Shown: positions 35,201 to 43,836, counted from the first letter of the stretch. The stretch is 64,000 bases of DNA from Ignavibacteriaceae bacterium (GCA_008933765.1 WBUK01000017.1:31595-95594), one strand, 5' to 3'. Notes: a model not told the origin generated them from the sequence alone. Numbers and translations are program-made.

Positions 35201-35405
35201 TGTTTGTAGCGATGGTTACCAGCGTTTCAAGGTGGGCGGGGTATCGGAGGAGATCATGCAGAAGTGCCGCCCGGTTGAAGCTGCTCTCAATTATTCTTAA
35301 AAAATTGTTTCCGCTGCCCCGGTGGAAATTATGCTTCTGTACCTCAGTCTGCAAGTGAGCAAGTAAGATTTCCGTTTCCTCAGGGGAAAGAAAACCAACA
35401 GCCAC
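32232..35405 (-). CDS. glnE: Glutamine synthetase adenylyltransferase / adenylyl-removing enzyme
   Basis: The 1057-residue protein has the GlnE duplication of two nucleotidyltransferase domains. The first carries GKLGGGELNYSSDIDLMVIF (about 259-278) and FRLRPDGSAAPL. The second carries FSDIDLFVVVDD, DCRLRPEGGSSRLV and WELQSLTKVSFLAGD. GlnE adds and removes AMP on glutamine synthetase under PII control, and a PII gene with a modifiable Tyr51 occurs at 49395. Two low-complexity insertions interrupt it: about 187-245, built of 14-residue units like EERTELSIKGTAHS, and about 905-985, with SSLGGDV and EHGEF repeats. Both sit beside, not inside, catalytic elements. The gene overlaps the downstream DUF2723 gene by one base. 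Confidence 0.9.
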   Translation of the reverse strand: MAVGFLSPEETEILLAHLQTEVQKHNFHRGSGNNFLRIIESSFNRAALLHDLLRYPAHLETLVTIATNSNYLTDILVRDPGFVYQIFDSSHLEAIIEPAFYREMIFASLFRLRKTTAKIKAIKSAKRREILATGVKDLLGYLDLRRATSEMSVVAKTLTEALFLLALSETCQKFGIYQFSFEDFARGNHSSEKGAELSEKGTAHSEERTELSIKGTAHSEERTELSIKGTAHSEEGTILPKESTELFRKLTGFAVICLGKLGGGELNYSSDIDLMVIFEENFTLPNGKEYYELLQEAIILFTDWAVNISEGGYLFRVDFRLRPDGSAAPLARTFRDTILYYETRGEDWERQMLIKAGYLCGNRALYDRFISAVTPFIYPANFFRSPLKQIATLRNEMVKSLGDEQNVKLFKGGIRDVEFSVQALQLLYGGKIKGLRTGNTLLAISNLEEFSILSPEEAEKLREGYIFLRKIEHYLQLMNDTQTHTIPAEGEMLQSLAVFFGFETIDDFSEKLETVRQWIRGVYKSVVGNSNAEFSAEKDISFFKDMKSARKNLSFLRTGSGPVEMKEFDTRTSGLWDEIEDRFLDKLRASFFPDRALQNFTRVINRTPFPSYWYDSMRKDFFLESVLRLCEYSEFSVDLLVQDGSLEDLVISGKLFEKSAPEEDFALSARALLFLVAARFTLGLIDVDEVSFCLSAALGEKIKRLIGSKYRVPEGCFIGIAGSFSAGKMHLFSDIDLFVVVDDCENQTKTEEWFLALLEDIRSLIAPLKADCRLRPEGGSSRLVWDIGAYRRYFEKRVAVWELQSLTKVSFLAGDENLYNAFFDLYLQKLATLDNLTVKREIVEMRKKLYPKALVGSTPQIDLLKGSGGTTDVDFVDQYLLLLNPEYLKFPVLKRSFFAGEGFREFANKDVQRGGFNSEPGGRKTGNAEHRAFGSSLGGDVVGNFEHGEFGSSLGGDVPKKAEHGEFREGLSEGISEQFRLPEGKEYTELAATLRFLRKVRLSIQTVYNNSNTYLPTRQKGEPLFRFLGFASYEEMAETVIETMKKNNKFFQQKLRG
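34701..34830. repeat. 42-bp coding repeat in glnE
   Basis: Units begin at 34701, 34743 and 34785. The first two are identical over the 42 bases starting TTCTTCTGAATGAGCAGTGC, and the third diverges after about 25. They encode 14-residue protein repeats. Confidence 0.95.
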
Positions 35406-35880
35406 ATCCGTAATTTTTTTGCTAAACTCTTCCGGTAACAGAACTTTTCCGATAATTTTTGTTAAATAAAGTGTAAATTTAACCTTTCCCTCCTTTTTTT
35501 CTGTTCAATAGGTATGGTATAGAGACAGATAGTGGCTTAACCGCTACCGAAAAGGCTACTTAAATCAGCGCAAAACAGCGATTCCTTAAGGAGCGAGATG
35601 GTTACTTAGTAGGTCCCCAAATAACCACTCAAATCAGTGCAAAACCACGGTTTCTTGCAAAGCAAAGACGGAAAAGTTATTTTCCCGGTAAAGTCCAATT
35701 TTTTGGTTATATTTATGAAGTTCTTTCAGGATTATCCTTTGAGATTCGGGAATACCCAATGAGAAGCACGCACGAATCTCACTAAAAAAACAGCAGGCAA
35801 CGGAAATAAACGGATTTTAATGCGGCAACATTTCCGCTACTCTTATTTCAAAAGATGAAACTTGATAATGAGGTTTCAAA
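35406..35880. other. Divergent intergenic region between glnE and a T9SS cargo gene
   Basis: The 475-bp gap separates glnE (minus) from the plus-strand T9SS cargo gene. It contains the degenerate repeat at 35553-35671. At about 35692-35740 lies a block similar to the leader of the lipoprotein gene at 37368 (AGTCCAATTTTTTG and TTTCAGGA). No gene is visible. Confidence 0.55.
35553..35671. repeat. Degenerate direct repeat, about 67 bp apart
   Basis: ACTTAAATCAGCGCAAAACA (from about 35558) and ACTCAAATCAGTGCAAAACC (from about 35626) start two similar blocks of about 50 bp. Both continue with a TTCCTT or TTTCTTGCAAAGC-like stretch. Confidence 0.8.
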
Positions 35881-37257
35881 ATGAGAAGAAATTTTTCCAT
35901 CCTGATTTCGGCAATTTCAATAATATTGCTTACCATCTGTTCTTTCGGTTTTGCAGGCTCACAGACCGGCACCCTCCCGACGGATGAATATCAGCAGTAT
36001 AAAATTCAGAACATAAAAAATGCAACATCGAACACTACTTCTCCTGAAGAGGCAAGGAAGTGGTTCATCGATCAAAGAAAATCGATGACGGGGAATATAC
36101 CCGACAACTGGCGCGAAGATGCAATGGAGAACATCCGAAAATTCAACATAAGACCAGACGGCATAGAAGGGGTTAACGAACTTCAATGGCAGGAAGTGGG
36201 GCCCAACAACTTCGGCGGAAGGGTGCTTTCATTACTTGTTCACCCGACAAATCCTTCTATAATCTATATTGGCACGGTCTCTTCAGGTATCCGGAAAACC
36301 ACCAACGGCGGTTATTCCTGGTCAGATTTGTACGGCGATGTAACCAGTAACGGCAGCGGTCCGAACGGGGCTGTAGTTACTGCGCTTGCGATTGCAAAAG
36401 GTAATTCAACGGTTCTTATGATGGGTATGTCTCACGGAGCGGTGCGGATTTATGGTAATATTGGCGAACAATGGGAGGATATTAGCGCCGGTCTTCACAC
36501 AGGGTACATTACAAAAGTAGCTATTCATCCAACCGACCTAAAAACTGCGTATGTTACTTTTTCAGGCTTCGCCGTAGGGAAAAAAATTTATAAAACTACG
36601 GACAAAGGCGGAAGCTGGACAAATATCAGCAGCAACCTCCCCAATATTCCGGTAAACGCTTTCGCTATTCACCCCCTTGAACCTTCAATACTCTATGCCG
36701 GCACCGATTTAGTGAATTACAACCAGGCGATTGCAAACATTATACCCGGATGGAACAAATGGGATGTTTCTGCCCAGAATATTGAAGTGTCCGGGGATTT
36801 CTTTGTTGGGTTAATTTACAACGGGCTTGACCGGCCGGCGTTTGGTTATAACACAAACAACAACGGCAGAGCATGGGATTTCGACGGTACTAACTGGACA
36901 ATGAAAGACGAAACTTACTTTATCCGAGCATTAGTGAAAACCACAACTGCAATGGTAGAGTTCGATAACACTACTCCGGCTGAGTTCAAACTGCTTCAAA
37001 ACTATCCGAACCCGTTTAACCCATCAACTGTGATAAGGTTTTCGCTGCCGGAAGCTACGGATATGTCGCTGACTATATATGATATCTCAGGCAAAAAAGT
37101 GGTTGAATTAGTTAACTCAATGCACCAGCCGGGTAATTATTCTTACACCTGGAACGGGAAAAACGAGTATGGACGAACTGTTGCTTCCGGTGTTTATCTC
37201 TGTACTATAAAAGCGGGCAACAATGTGCAAACCGTTAAAATGATTTTTCAAAAATAA
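35881..37257 (+). CDS. T9SS-secreted protein, internally deleted paralogue of the sortilin-like gene at 38046
   Basis: The 458-residue protein has a signal peptide and a C-terminal T9SS sorting domain (FKLLQNYPNPFNPSTVIRFS...ISGKKVVELVN). It is nearly collinear with the 1017-residue neighbour but lacks two blocks. The first join lies at the repeated TTNGGxSW motif (about residue 144 joined to 575 of the longer protein). The second lies at GTDL/ADLVNY (about 705 joined to 833), where both parents share a short GATTTGG-like sequence. The reading frame is intact, so the product may still be exported. Most of the BNR/sortilin-like propeller is gone, so ligand or enzyme function is doubtful. Both genes have similar leaders ending AAGGTTTCAAAATGA or close to it. 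Confidence 0.88.
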   Translation: MRRNFSILISAISIILLTICSFGFAGSQTGTLPTDEYQQYKIQNIKNATSNTTSPEEARKWFIDQRKSMTGNIPDNWREDAMENIRKFNIRPDGIEGVNELQWQEVGPNNFGGRVLSLLVHPTNPSIIYIGTVSSGIRKTTNGGYSWSDLYGDVTSNGSGPNGAVVTALAIAKGNSTVLMMGMSHGAVRIYGNIGEQWEDISAGLHTGYITKVAIHPTDLKTAYVTFSGFAVGKKIYKTTDKGGSWTNISSNLPNIPVNAFAIHPLEPSILYAGTDLVNYNQAIANIIPGWNKWDVSAQNIEVSGDFFVGLIYNGLDRPAFGYNTNNNGRAWDFDGTNWTMKDETYFIRALVKTTTAMVEFDNTTPAEFKLLQNYPNPFNPSTVIRFSLPEATDMSLTIYDISGKKVVELVNSMHQPGNYSYTWNGKNEYGRTVASGVYLCTIKAGNNVQTVKMIFQK

Positions 37258-37336
37258 AGGCTTTCCATTTTTGAAATTTTTGAAAGATGTTTTGAAAGAT
37301 ATGATTTTTTTCACATGGAAGTCCAATTTTTTGAAT

Positions 37337-37344
37337 TATCTTTG
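37337..37344 (+). promoter_or_regulatory. Possible -7 promoter box of the lipoprotein gene
   Basis: TATCTTTG fits the Bacteroidota TAnnTTTG consensus and lies 23 bp before the ATG. The upstream AAGTCCAATTTTTTG is shared with the region at 35692 before the preceding gene. No clear -33 element was found. Confidence 0.35.
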
Positions 37345-37367
37345 AGAACTTATTTCAGGAAGATAAA

Positions 37368-37850
37368 ATGAGAATACTTCAATACCTTTTGATTCTTTTA
37401 TTTCCGGTTTTTATCTGGAACTGCCGGAGTACACCGGGTGCAGAAGATACCTCCGCAGAGGGCGACACAACCGCAAGTGCCCCTGCTGAAGTACATGATA
37501 AGGGTGCCTCTGCGGAAGTACCCGGTAAAGGCGCTCCCACTGATATTCAGATTAACAAAACCTCGGCAATCGTTCAAATTCTCAGTATAGATGTTGATGA
37601 CGAAACTTCATATACCGCCCGAGTCTCTATCATTCGCAAATTTGAAGACCCTGCCTACCCGGATTTAGCTGTAGAACACGGGCAGTATGAGATTAAACCA
37701 AATTTCCGGCTTGATGATAACGGCAATATAATGGATAATGAAGAGAATGCCGGTCTGAAGGCCTTTTCTCAAAAATCGAAGGGCGATCAGGCACGCATTG
37801 AAATGTTTATGACTAAAGACGGCTGGCTATTAAACAAAGTTATTAAATGA
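37368..37850 (+). CDS. Small lipoprotein of unknown function
   Basis: The 160-residue protein starts with a lipoprotein signal (LLILLFPVFIWNC, cysteine at about 19). A low-complexity Ala/Gly/Glu segment with two copies of a DKGASAEVPGKGAPTD-like unit follows. The C-terminal part (about 70-160) is a mixed alpha/beta domain (INKTSAIVQILSIDVDDETSYTA...GWLLNKVIK) that I do not recognise. It lies between the two T9SS paralogues on the same strand, but gaps of 110 and 195 bp argue against a tight operon. The membrane location is supported; the role is unknown. Confidence 0.75.
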   Translation: MRILQYLLILLFPVFIWNCRSTPGAEDTSAEGDTTASAPAEVHDKGASAEVPGKGAPTDIQINKTSAIVQILSIDVDDETSYTARVSIIRKFEDPAYPDLAVEHGQYEIKPNFRLDDNGNIMDNEENAGLKAFSQKSKGDQARIEMFMTKDGWLLNKVIK

Positions 37851-38045
37851 AGTTAATTAAATATTAGCGGTTTATCCGGTATTTTACAGATGCGTTCCAC
37901 TTTTCAATAAAATAAACAATCGGGTGCCGGAAGCAACAATAATTCAGCCAAAGTCAATTAATTTAACCGAAACAATTATAATTGGGCGGGAAATGTTTCC
38001 CAAACAGTTGTTTCAATTCTTATAACTTGCAAATAAGGTTTCAAA

Positions 38046-41000
38046 ATGAAACGAAATTTTCCTCTTTTTATTTCTGCTGTTTCAATACTTCTGTTTACAG
38101 TTATTGCTTTTCGGTATGCCGCTTCACACACCGGCGTACTCACAATGGATGATTATGTGCAACAAAAGATTGAGAAAAAGAAAAGCGGTAAACCAAAACC
38201 CGCTTACCCCGATGAAGCAATGAAGTGGTTCATCGATCAAAGAAAATCCGCCACAGGGAACATTCCCGATAACTGGCGTGAAGAGGCGATGGAACATATT
38301 CAGAAGTTCAACATTAAGCCGGATGCCATAGAGGGGGTCAACGAATTTGCATGGCAAGAAGTGGGCCCAAGTAATATCGGCGGAAGAGTTCGATCACTTT
38401 TGGTACACCCGACAAATCCTTCGATAATCTACGCAGGTGCGGTTGCCGGTGGGGTGTGGAAAACTACAAACGGCGGCACTTCATGGGTACCGCTTAAAGA
38501 CCAAATGGAAAACCTTGCCGTTTGTGCCATGTCGTTCGACCCTGGCAACCCGGATATTATTTATGCGGGTACAGGTGAAGGCTTTTTCAATGCCGATGGT
38601 GTAAGGGGCGAAGGTATCTTCAAAACAACCAATGCCGGCGCAACCTGGGTTAGGTTAGCCTCAACACTAAATGCTAACTTCCAGTATGTGAATAAGCTTG
38701 AGTATGACGGCTCAACCGGGACCCTTTGGGCGGCTACAAGAACAGGGCTTTTTAAATCCACTGATAATGGAAGTTCATTTAATATTGTTGTTAACTCTTC
38801 CAATTGCCTCGATCTCGAGATTGCAAACACAAACCCGACTACCATTTACGCTTCTTTTGGGGCGGGTACGCAATCGGAACTCAAAAGGTCAACAAATGCC
38901 GGTGCTAACTGGACTACTGTTTATACCGAAAATGATATTGCAAGGTTAGAAATTGCGGTTTCTAAATCAAATCCACAGGTCGTTTATTTCTCCGGGCAGG
39001 AGTTAAGTACAAGCCAATGTGGTGCATTTAAGAAATCAACTGACCGCGGTACTAACTGGACTAATGTTACCATCCCGGGACCCGCTTTTTCAGGTGCAAC
39101 CACCTACACTTCGGCACAAGCATGGTATAATAATATTGTTCTTGTTCACCCTACAAACCCGAATATAGTCTATGCTGCCGGGTTAGACGCATGGAAAACC
39201 ACTGACGGCGGCACAAACTGGACTCAAATCTCCAACTGGTACGAACAGTCAGGCGCCCCGCCTTTTATGCACGCTGATTTTCACGCAATGGCTTTTCACC
39301 CTACTAATCCGAACATTCTTTTCTTTGGGAACGATGGCGGCGTATATAAAACCACAAACGGCGGCACCTCTTTCGTTAATTTGAATAATGGGCTTAATAT
39401 CACTCAGTTTTACTACGGCGCTATTCACCCGACTTCGGATAAAATTATGGGCGGAACGCAGGATAACGGAACTCTTTTATCCGGTACCAAACCGGTGTGG
39501 AACACTGTTATTGGCGGAGATGGCGGCGCATGCGAAATTAACTACACAACCCCGCAAACTATGTTCGGCGAATATGTAAGGTTATGCTTTATGAAAAGCA
39601 CAAACGGCGGCAGTTCTTTTAACAAATCGATGTCCGGAATTCCGACGGGTCCCGGTTACTGGGACGGCACAACCGACCGTACTCTTTTCATCTCCCCCTT
39701 TGTTATGGACCCTAACGATCCTAAAATTTTGATTGCCGGCTCCTACAGAATATGGAGAACTACGAACTCAGCATCGAACTGGAGTTCGATCTCCGGTGAC
39801 CTGACCGGTGACGGAACCGGGTCGTATGGAGCTACAATTTCCGCCCTGGCGATTGCAAAGGGTAACTCCGCAATTATTTATGCCGGTACTTCAAACGGAA
39901 AAGTTCAGGTTACCACGAACACAGGAAGTAGCTGGTCTCTCAGAAATTCCGGGCTTCCGGTAGCATACATCACCAAAGTGGCAATTGACCCGACAAACCC
40001 AGACATTGCATATATTACATATTCAGGCTTTTCAAGCGGGAAGAAGGTTTACAAAACTACCGATATGGGTGTAAGTTGGTCGAATATCAGCAATAACCTT
40101 CCCAATATTCCGGTTAACTCTTTCGCTGTTAATCCCTTTGAAACTTCAAACCTTTATGCCGGAACCGATCTTGGCGTCTTCACATCAACAAACGGAGGCA
40201 GCAACTGGTTCAGAGATGGCGCGGCTATGCCGAATGTGGTGGTTTCCGACCTGAAAATTAGGGCAAGTGACAGGAAAATTGTGGCTTTCACCCACGGGCG
40301 TGGCGCTTTTGAAGCAACACTTCCGCAAAGTGGGGCGCAAACCGCTAATTTAGTTTACGATACCGGCGACCCTACCGGCGGATATTACTGGGGCGGAAAC
40401 GGGCAAGGTTCTGCAAACAGAATGACTTCACCTTTCCCAAATGCTATTATTACACAAATTAGCTATTATATTAAATCAGTTAATGCCGGAACTGCTACTT
40501 TTAAACCAATTGTGAAAGGCAGAGCAAACGACGGTTCACCCGGTGCTGATTTGGTGAACTACAACCAGGTTACTGCTAACGCGATCCCCGGATGGAACAC
40601 ATGGAATACTTCGGCGCAAAATATCTCGGTTTCAGGTGATTTCTTCGTTGGTTTGATTTACGACGGGATTAACCGGCCGACTTTCGGATATAACACAAAT
40701 AACAACGGAAGAGCGTGGGACTACGGCGGTACTGCCTGGGTAACGAGCAACGAAACTTACTTTATCCGCGCAACAGTTCAAACTACTACGGCTATTCTCG
40801 AGTTTGATAACGAAATGCCAACGGCTTTTAAGTTGTTTCAAAACTACCCTAATCCGTTCAATCCTTCAACAATGATAAGGTTTTCTCTGCCTGAGGCTGC
40901 GGATGTGTCGCTGACTGTTTATGATATTTCAGGTAAGAAAGTGGTTGAACTGGTTAACTCGCAACACCAACCCGGCAATTATTCTTACACCTGGAACGGA

Positions 41001-41099
41001 AAAAATGAGTTCGGTGGAATTGTTGCCTCCGGTGTTTATCTTTGCACTGTTAAGGCGGGTAACAATATCCAAACGGTGAAAATGATTCTGCAGAAATAA
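38046..41099 (+). CDS. T9SS-secreted sortilin/BNR-repeat propeller protein
   Basis: The 1017-residue protein has an N-terminal signal (LFISAVSILLFTVIAFRYAA). Its many beta-propeller repeats carry the Asp-box-like motif KTTNGGTSW, VWKTTNGGTSWVPL or SxNGGxxW, as in VPS10/sortilin and BNR proteins. A separate domain near 780-920 precedes the T9SS sorting domain (FKLFQNYPNPFNPSTMIRFS, KMILQK at the end). Secretion across the outer membrane and cell-surface anchoring or release are expected. Sortilin-type propellers in Ignavibacteria are often called glycosyl hydrolases, but I see no catalytic residues that would prove this. A strong terminator follows at 41167. Confidence 0.92.
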   Translation: MKRNFPLFISAVSILLFTVIAFRYAASHTGVLTMDDYVQQKIEKKKSGKPKPAYPDEAMKWFIDQRKSATGNIPDNWREEAMEHIQKFNIKPDAIEGVNEFAWQEVGPSNIGGRVRSLLVHPTNPSIIYAGAVAGGVWKTTNGGTSWVPLKDQMENLAVCAMSFDPGNPDIIYAGTGEGFFNADGVRGEGIFKTTNAGATWVRLASTLNANFQYVNKLEYDGSTGTLWAATRTGLFKSTDNGSSFNIVVNSSNCLDLEIANTNPTTIYASFGAGTQSELKRSTNAGANWTTVYTENDIARLEIAVSKSNPQVVYFSGQELSTSQCGAFKKSTDRGTNWTNVTIPGPAFSGATTYTSAQAWYNNIVLVHPTNPNIVYAAGLDAWKTTDGGTNWTQISNWYEQSGAPPFMHADFHAMAFHPTNPNILFFGNDGGVYKTTNGGTSFVNLNNGLNITQFYYGAIHPTSDKIMGGTQDNGTLLSGTKPVWNTVIGGDGGACEINYTTPQTMFGEYVRLCFMKSTNGGSSFNKSMSGIPTGPGYWDGTTDRTLFISPFVMDPNDPKILIAGSYRIWRTTNSASNWSSISGDLTGDGTGSYGATISALAIAKGNSAIIYAGTSNGKVQVTTNTGSSWSLRNSGLPVAYITKVAIDPTNPDIAYITYSGFSSGKKVYKTTDMGVSWSNISNNLPNIPVNSFAVNPFETSNLYAGTDLGVFTSTNGGSNWFRDGAAMPNVVVSDLKIRASDRKIVAFTHGRGAFEATLPQSGAQTANLVYDTGDPTGGYYWGGNGQGSANRMTSPFPNAIITQISYYIKSVNAGTATFKPIVKGRANDGSPGADLVNYNQVTANAIPGWNTWNTSAQNISVSGDFFVGLIYDGINRPTFGYNTNNNGRAWDYGGTAWVTSNETYFIRATVQTTTAILEFDNEMPTAFKLFQNYPNPFNPSTMIRFSLPEAADVSLTVYDISGKKVVELVNSQHQPGNYSYTWNGKNEFGGIVASGVYLCTVKAGNNIQTVKMILQK

Positions 41100-41166
41100 C
41101 GGGGTTGCCTGTCAGGAACCTACAGGAACTGAATAAAGTCACCTTTTTTCAAAATATTAAATTATT

Positions 41167-41208
41167 GAGGCTGTACTGATACAAAATATCTTACAGCCTC
41201 TTTTTTTT
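41167..41208 (+). terminator. Intrinsic terminator after the sortilin-like gene
   Basis: GAGGCTGTA (41167-41175) pairs with TACAGCCTC (41192-41200), followed directly by eight T residues. It ends the transcript of the 38046 gene. Confidence 0.92.
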
Positions 41209-41750
41209 GATTTTTTACTTCATCCAATTCACTTGATCTAATTCATTCGATTTAATTCACTCCATCCAATTCACCCCACCCAAGAAAAACCTTTGGTTTC
41301 CTTTCAGAATTATCCCCGTACAGCAATTAAAACAACAAGTAAGACACCAAGTAAGAACAAAAAAAAGCACATAAACAGGATTCTGAAGTTGAAGTTATCT
41401 CGGTGCAGGGAAAGCAGCATAAAGCAGCATGTAGAACATAATATTCTGATAAAAATTTTAAACTTTTTTTTTATTGATATTATGTTTATATTCCACCCAA
41501 GTATCTGCAATATTTTTGGAGTAACCGGAAACAAACCTAATATTAAAAAAAAAGAGTAACATTTCTCTTTAAGCAGTAAAGAATTATCCTTTTAAAGGTA
41601 ATATAAGAGGTAAAGCCAATTCGCTTGTCTCTTCTGTTGCCTGAAAAAGTGCACCAAAGCAAAATATAGCAGGTTACAATACCATTTTGCTTATCAGTTA
41701 AAAACTGAGTCCATCTTCAAAAAAAACATCAAATTAATCGTGAGGTTAAA
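41209..41750. other. AT-rich intergenic region without a convincing gene
   Basis: This 540-bp stretch holds the 14-bp tandem repeat at 41222-41277 and then AT-rich sequence. Overlapping ORFs of 88 (plus) and 74 (minus) residues exist at 41293-41559, but neither has a ribosome site or recognisable sequence. The end presumably holds the promoter of the stub gene at 41751. Confidence 0.5.
41222..41277. repeat. 14-bp tandem repeat, four copies
   Basis: Units ATCCAATTCACTTG, ATCTAATTCATTCG, ATTTAATTCACTCC and ATCCAATTCACCCC begin at 41222, 41236, 41250 and 41264 with no spacers. Confidence 0.95.
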
Positions 41751-42121
41751 ATGAAAAGATTAGCATTAATATTAGTCCTTTTGGTTATTATTACCCCCCC
41801 CATATTTATGCACAATTAGGGAAAACTGTGTTCCCTAAAATAGGGTTTGCAGATCCTTACACCGTTTCTCAAGTACCGTTTTATTACGGAGGGAAAAGCG
41901 ACTCTTTAGCGTGGCAACTTAACAATTTCACAAATAATAAATATTACTTTCCGCTTCTAAAATCCCTTGGTCTCACCCACTTAGTTACAGGTGTGGATCA
42001 GGCAGTTACATTGAACAATGAGTACAATTCGGATACAAACAAACTAAAGATATTTGATATCGGTATCGAATGGCGACAACCATCTAAACTGATGTTATTG
42101 AAACAGGAGATATTACAATGA
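41751..42121 (+). pseudogene. Exported protein stub with a poly-C frameshift in the signal peptide
   Basis: ATG 41751 begins a signal peptide, MKRLALILVLLVIITPP, that runs into eight consecutive C residues (about 41784-41791) and stops ten codons later. In the +1 frame the sequence continues as HIYAQLGKTVFPKIGFADPY, with an ideal cleavage site (YAQ), and stays open to 42121. One extra C, or two fewer, would restore a protein of about 122 residues. The rebuilt product looks like the N-terminal piece of a larger secreted protein. Its stop overlaps the start of the FG-GAP gene by four bases (ATGA), so the two are probably coupled. The defect could be phase variation at a homopolymer, a decayed gene or a sequencing error. 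Confidence 0.65.
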
Positions 42122-43806
42122 AAAAGTTACTTTTACTGATAATATTTGTCTTTACCTCAGAGGCATTTTCGCAAACTGAAGTATTTGACAGACTGCTGTT
42201 CAGGTTCAAATGCAATACGATAGACTCAATAGCCTATAATCAAGGCGGTGGAGTGGATATCGGTACAAAGATCGCTACACTTGGAGACTGGAATGGCGAT
42301 GGTATGGATGAGTTCCTTATTATTTCGTGCAGCAATATTTTTGCACCGAACGGATCGTATATTAACGGATACAGATACATGATATTTGAGGGGGGGAATC
42401 CCCCTCCTCCCATGCCTAAATATCACTGGTTTATAGAAATAACAGGTTTACGGGCAGCGGATACGGAGCCATTAGTCTATGACTTTAACAATGACGGCTA
42501 TCTTGACATACTTATGTTTAGACTTACTCGCAATGGAATCGACACAATTGATATTTTTTACGGAGGCCCTGATTTTGATACAATTCCTTCTTTAAGTGCC
42601 GCTGTTCCCGGAGGATATTTTAATTTACATACAGATGATTACTTCCGTGGAGAAAGAACCAATATCGGAGATTTTAACGGAGATGGAATTGACGAACTTA
42701 TTCTAACAAGTTTCTTAAGACCGTTACCGGGTGGTGGCAAATATGGCTTTGTTTTATTTTTACCGCTCACTAATCCTTTTACTACGAGCCAATATTATCT
42801 GGGTCTGCCGGATACGCTCGTAAGAAGGGAAGGATTTGGTACCCCAATTCTGACATCAGGAGACATAAACGGGGATGGTTATACAGATTTATTAATCCGG
42901 ACTGATACACTTAACTCACAAAATAATACTTTTACAAAACCCCAGGGCGCTAAACTTATTTTCGGAAACCCTGAGTACTCAATGGATAACTATGTTTTCT
43001 TTTCGCAAGACACAATCGAAGCCGTTAACATGAGGATTATACCCGACATAAACGGTGATGGAATGGCTGAGTTAATGTGGACAAAAGATTTTCCCGGCTC
43101 GTATGTACACATCAGTTTTGGGAAAAGAGGCACCGGTCATGTGCTTACAAGGGATGTCTCCTTCTATTTAACCGGCACAGCAACTAAGACACCAAGACTT
43201 CTGGGAGATGTGAACAATGACGGGTATAACGATCTTGGTTTCACTTCTTATGATATATTCGGAGGTTCCCTTGTTTTGCTTGGCGGGCCCACACCTGTTA
43301 TTGGACGAAGATATACAGACACATATCACCGTCATATGGGGCAAGTTGGTGACATAAACGGGGACGGAATTGACGATTTTGCAGCCGGGGAATTTCACGG
43401 TAACGGTAATGGGGGTGTATGCCAAAAATTAGAGTGGGGGCAACCTCTTTACTACATGGTATGGTCAGGCGACCCCGGAGCAATAAACCCCAGCCGGATT
43501 GAGGATGAGTCACTTCCTGAAGGATATGGAATAGACCTGAAGACTTATCCTAATCCCTTTAATCCGGAAGTTAAAGTTGAGTTTCAGTTATCGGAACCCG
43601 GCGATGTTAACCTCGCAGTTTTCTCCGCTCTTGGAGAGGAAGTTCTCTCAAGAGAGCTTTATTTCCGGGGTAAGGGGAAACATGAGACCACCCTCAGCTT
43701 CGCAGGTTTGAATGTCCCAAGCGGGATATATCTTCTGCGGCTGCGCCTGAAAACGGAGGAGAACGGAGTGATGGTTAAAACAGCCAAAATTGCTTTTATG
43801 AAGTAA
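42118..43806 (+). CDS. T9SS-secreted FG-GAP/VCBS repeat protein
   Basis: The 562-residue protein has a signal peptide (KKLLLLIIFVFTSEAFSQ). It contains at least seven calcium-loop repeats of the FG-GAP/integrin-propeller type: GDWNGDGMDEFL, YDFNNDGYLDIL, GDFNGDGIDELI, GDINGDGYTDLL, PDINGDGMAELM, GDVNNDGYNDLG and GDINGDGIDDFA. A T9SS sorting domain ends it (LKTYPNPFNPEVKVEFQLS...PSGIYLLRLR). It should be a calcium-bound seven-bladed propeller on the cell surface or in the medium. The start overlaps the frameshifted stub gene by four bases. A terminator follows at 43837. Confidence 0.92.
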   Translation: MKKLLLLIIFVFTSEAFSQTEVFDRLLFRFKCNTIDSIAYNQGGGVDIGTKIATLGDWNGDGMDEFLIISCSNIFAPNGSYINGYRYMIFEGGNPPPPMPKYHWFIEITGLRAADTEPLVYDFNNDGYLDILMFRLTRNGIDTIDIFYGGPDFDTIPSLSAAVPGGYFNLHTDDYFRGERTNIGDFNGDGIDELILTSFLRPLPGGGKYGFVLFLPLTNPFTTSQYYLGLPDTLVRREGFGTPILTSGDINGDGYTDLLIRTDTLNSQNNTFTKPQGAKLIFGNPEYSMDNYVFFSQDTIEAVNMRIIPDINGDGMAELMWTKDFPGSYVHISFGKRGTGHVLTRDVSFYLTGTATKTPRLLGDVNNDGYNDLGFTSYDIFGGSLVLLGGPTPVIGRRYTDTYHRHMGQVGDINGDGIDDFAAGEFHGNGNGGVCQKLEWGQPLYYMVWSGDPGAINPSRIEDESLPEGYGIDLKTYPNPFNPEVKVEFQLSEPGDVNLAVFSALGEEVLSRELYFRGKGKHETTLSFAGLNVPSGIYLLRLRLKTEENGVMVKTAKIAFMK

Positions 43807-43836
43807 GCTAAAGACAATTCAGGATGGTTACATTTC

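Noticed and set aside
41293..41559. Overlapping ORFs on both strands in the gap before the frameshifted stub
   Set aside because: Lys- and Phe/Leu-rich composition follows from AT-rich DNA; no start signal, and each ORF is the shadow of the other.
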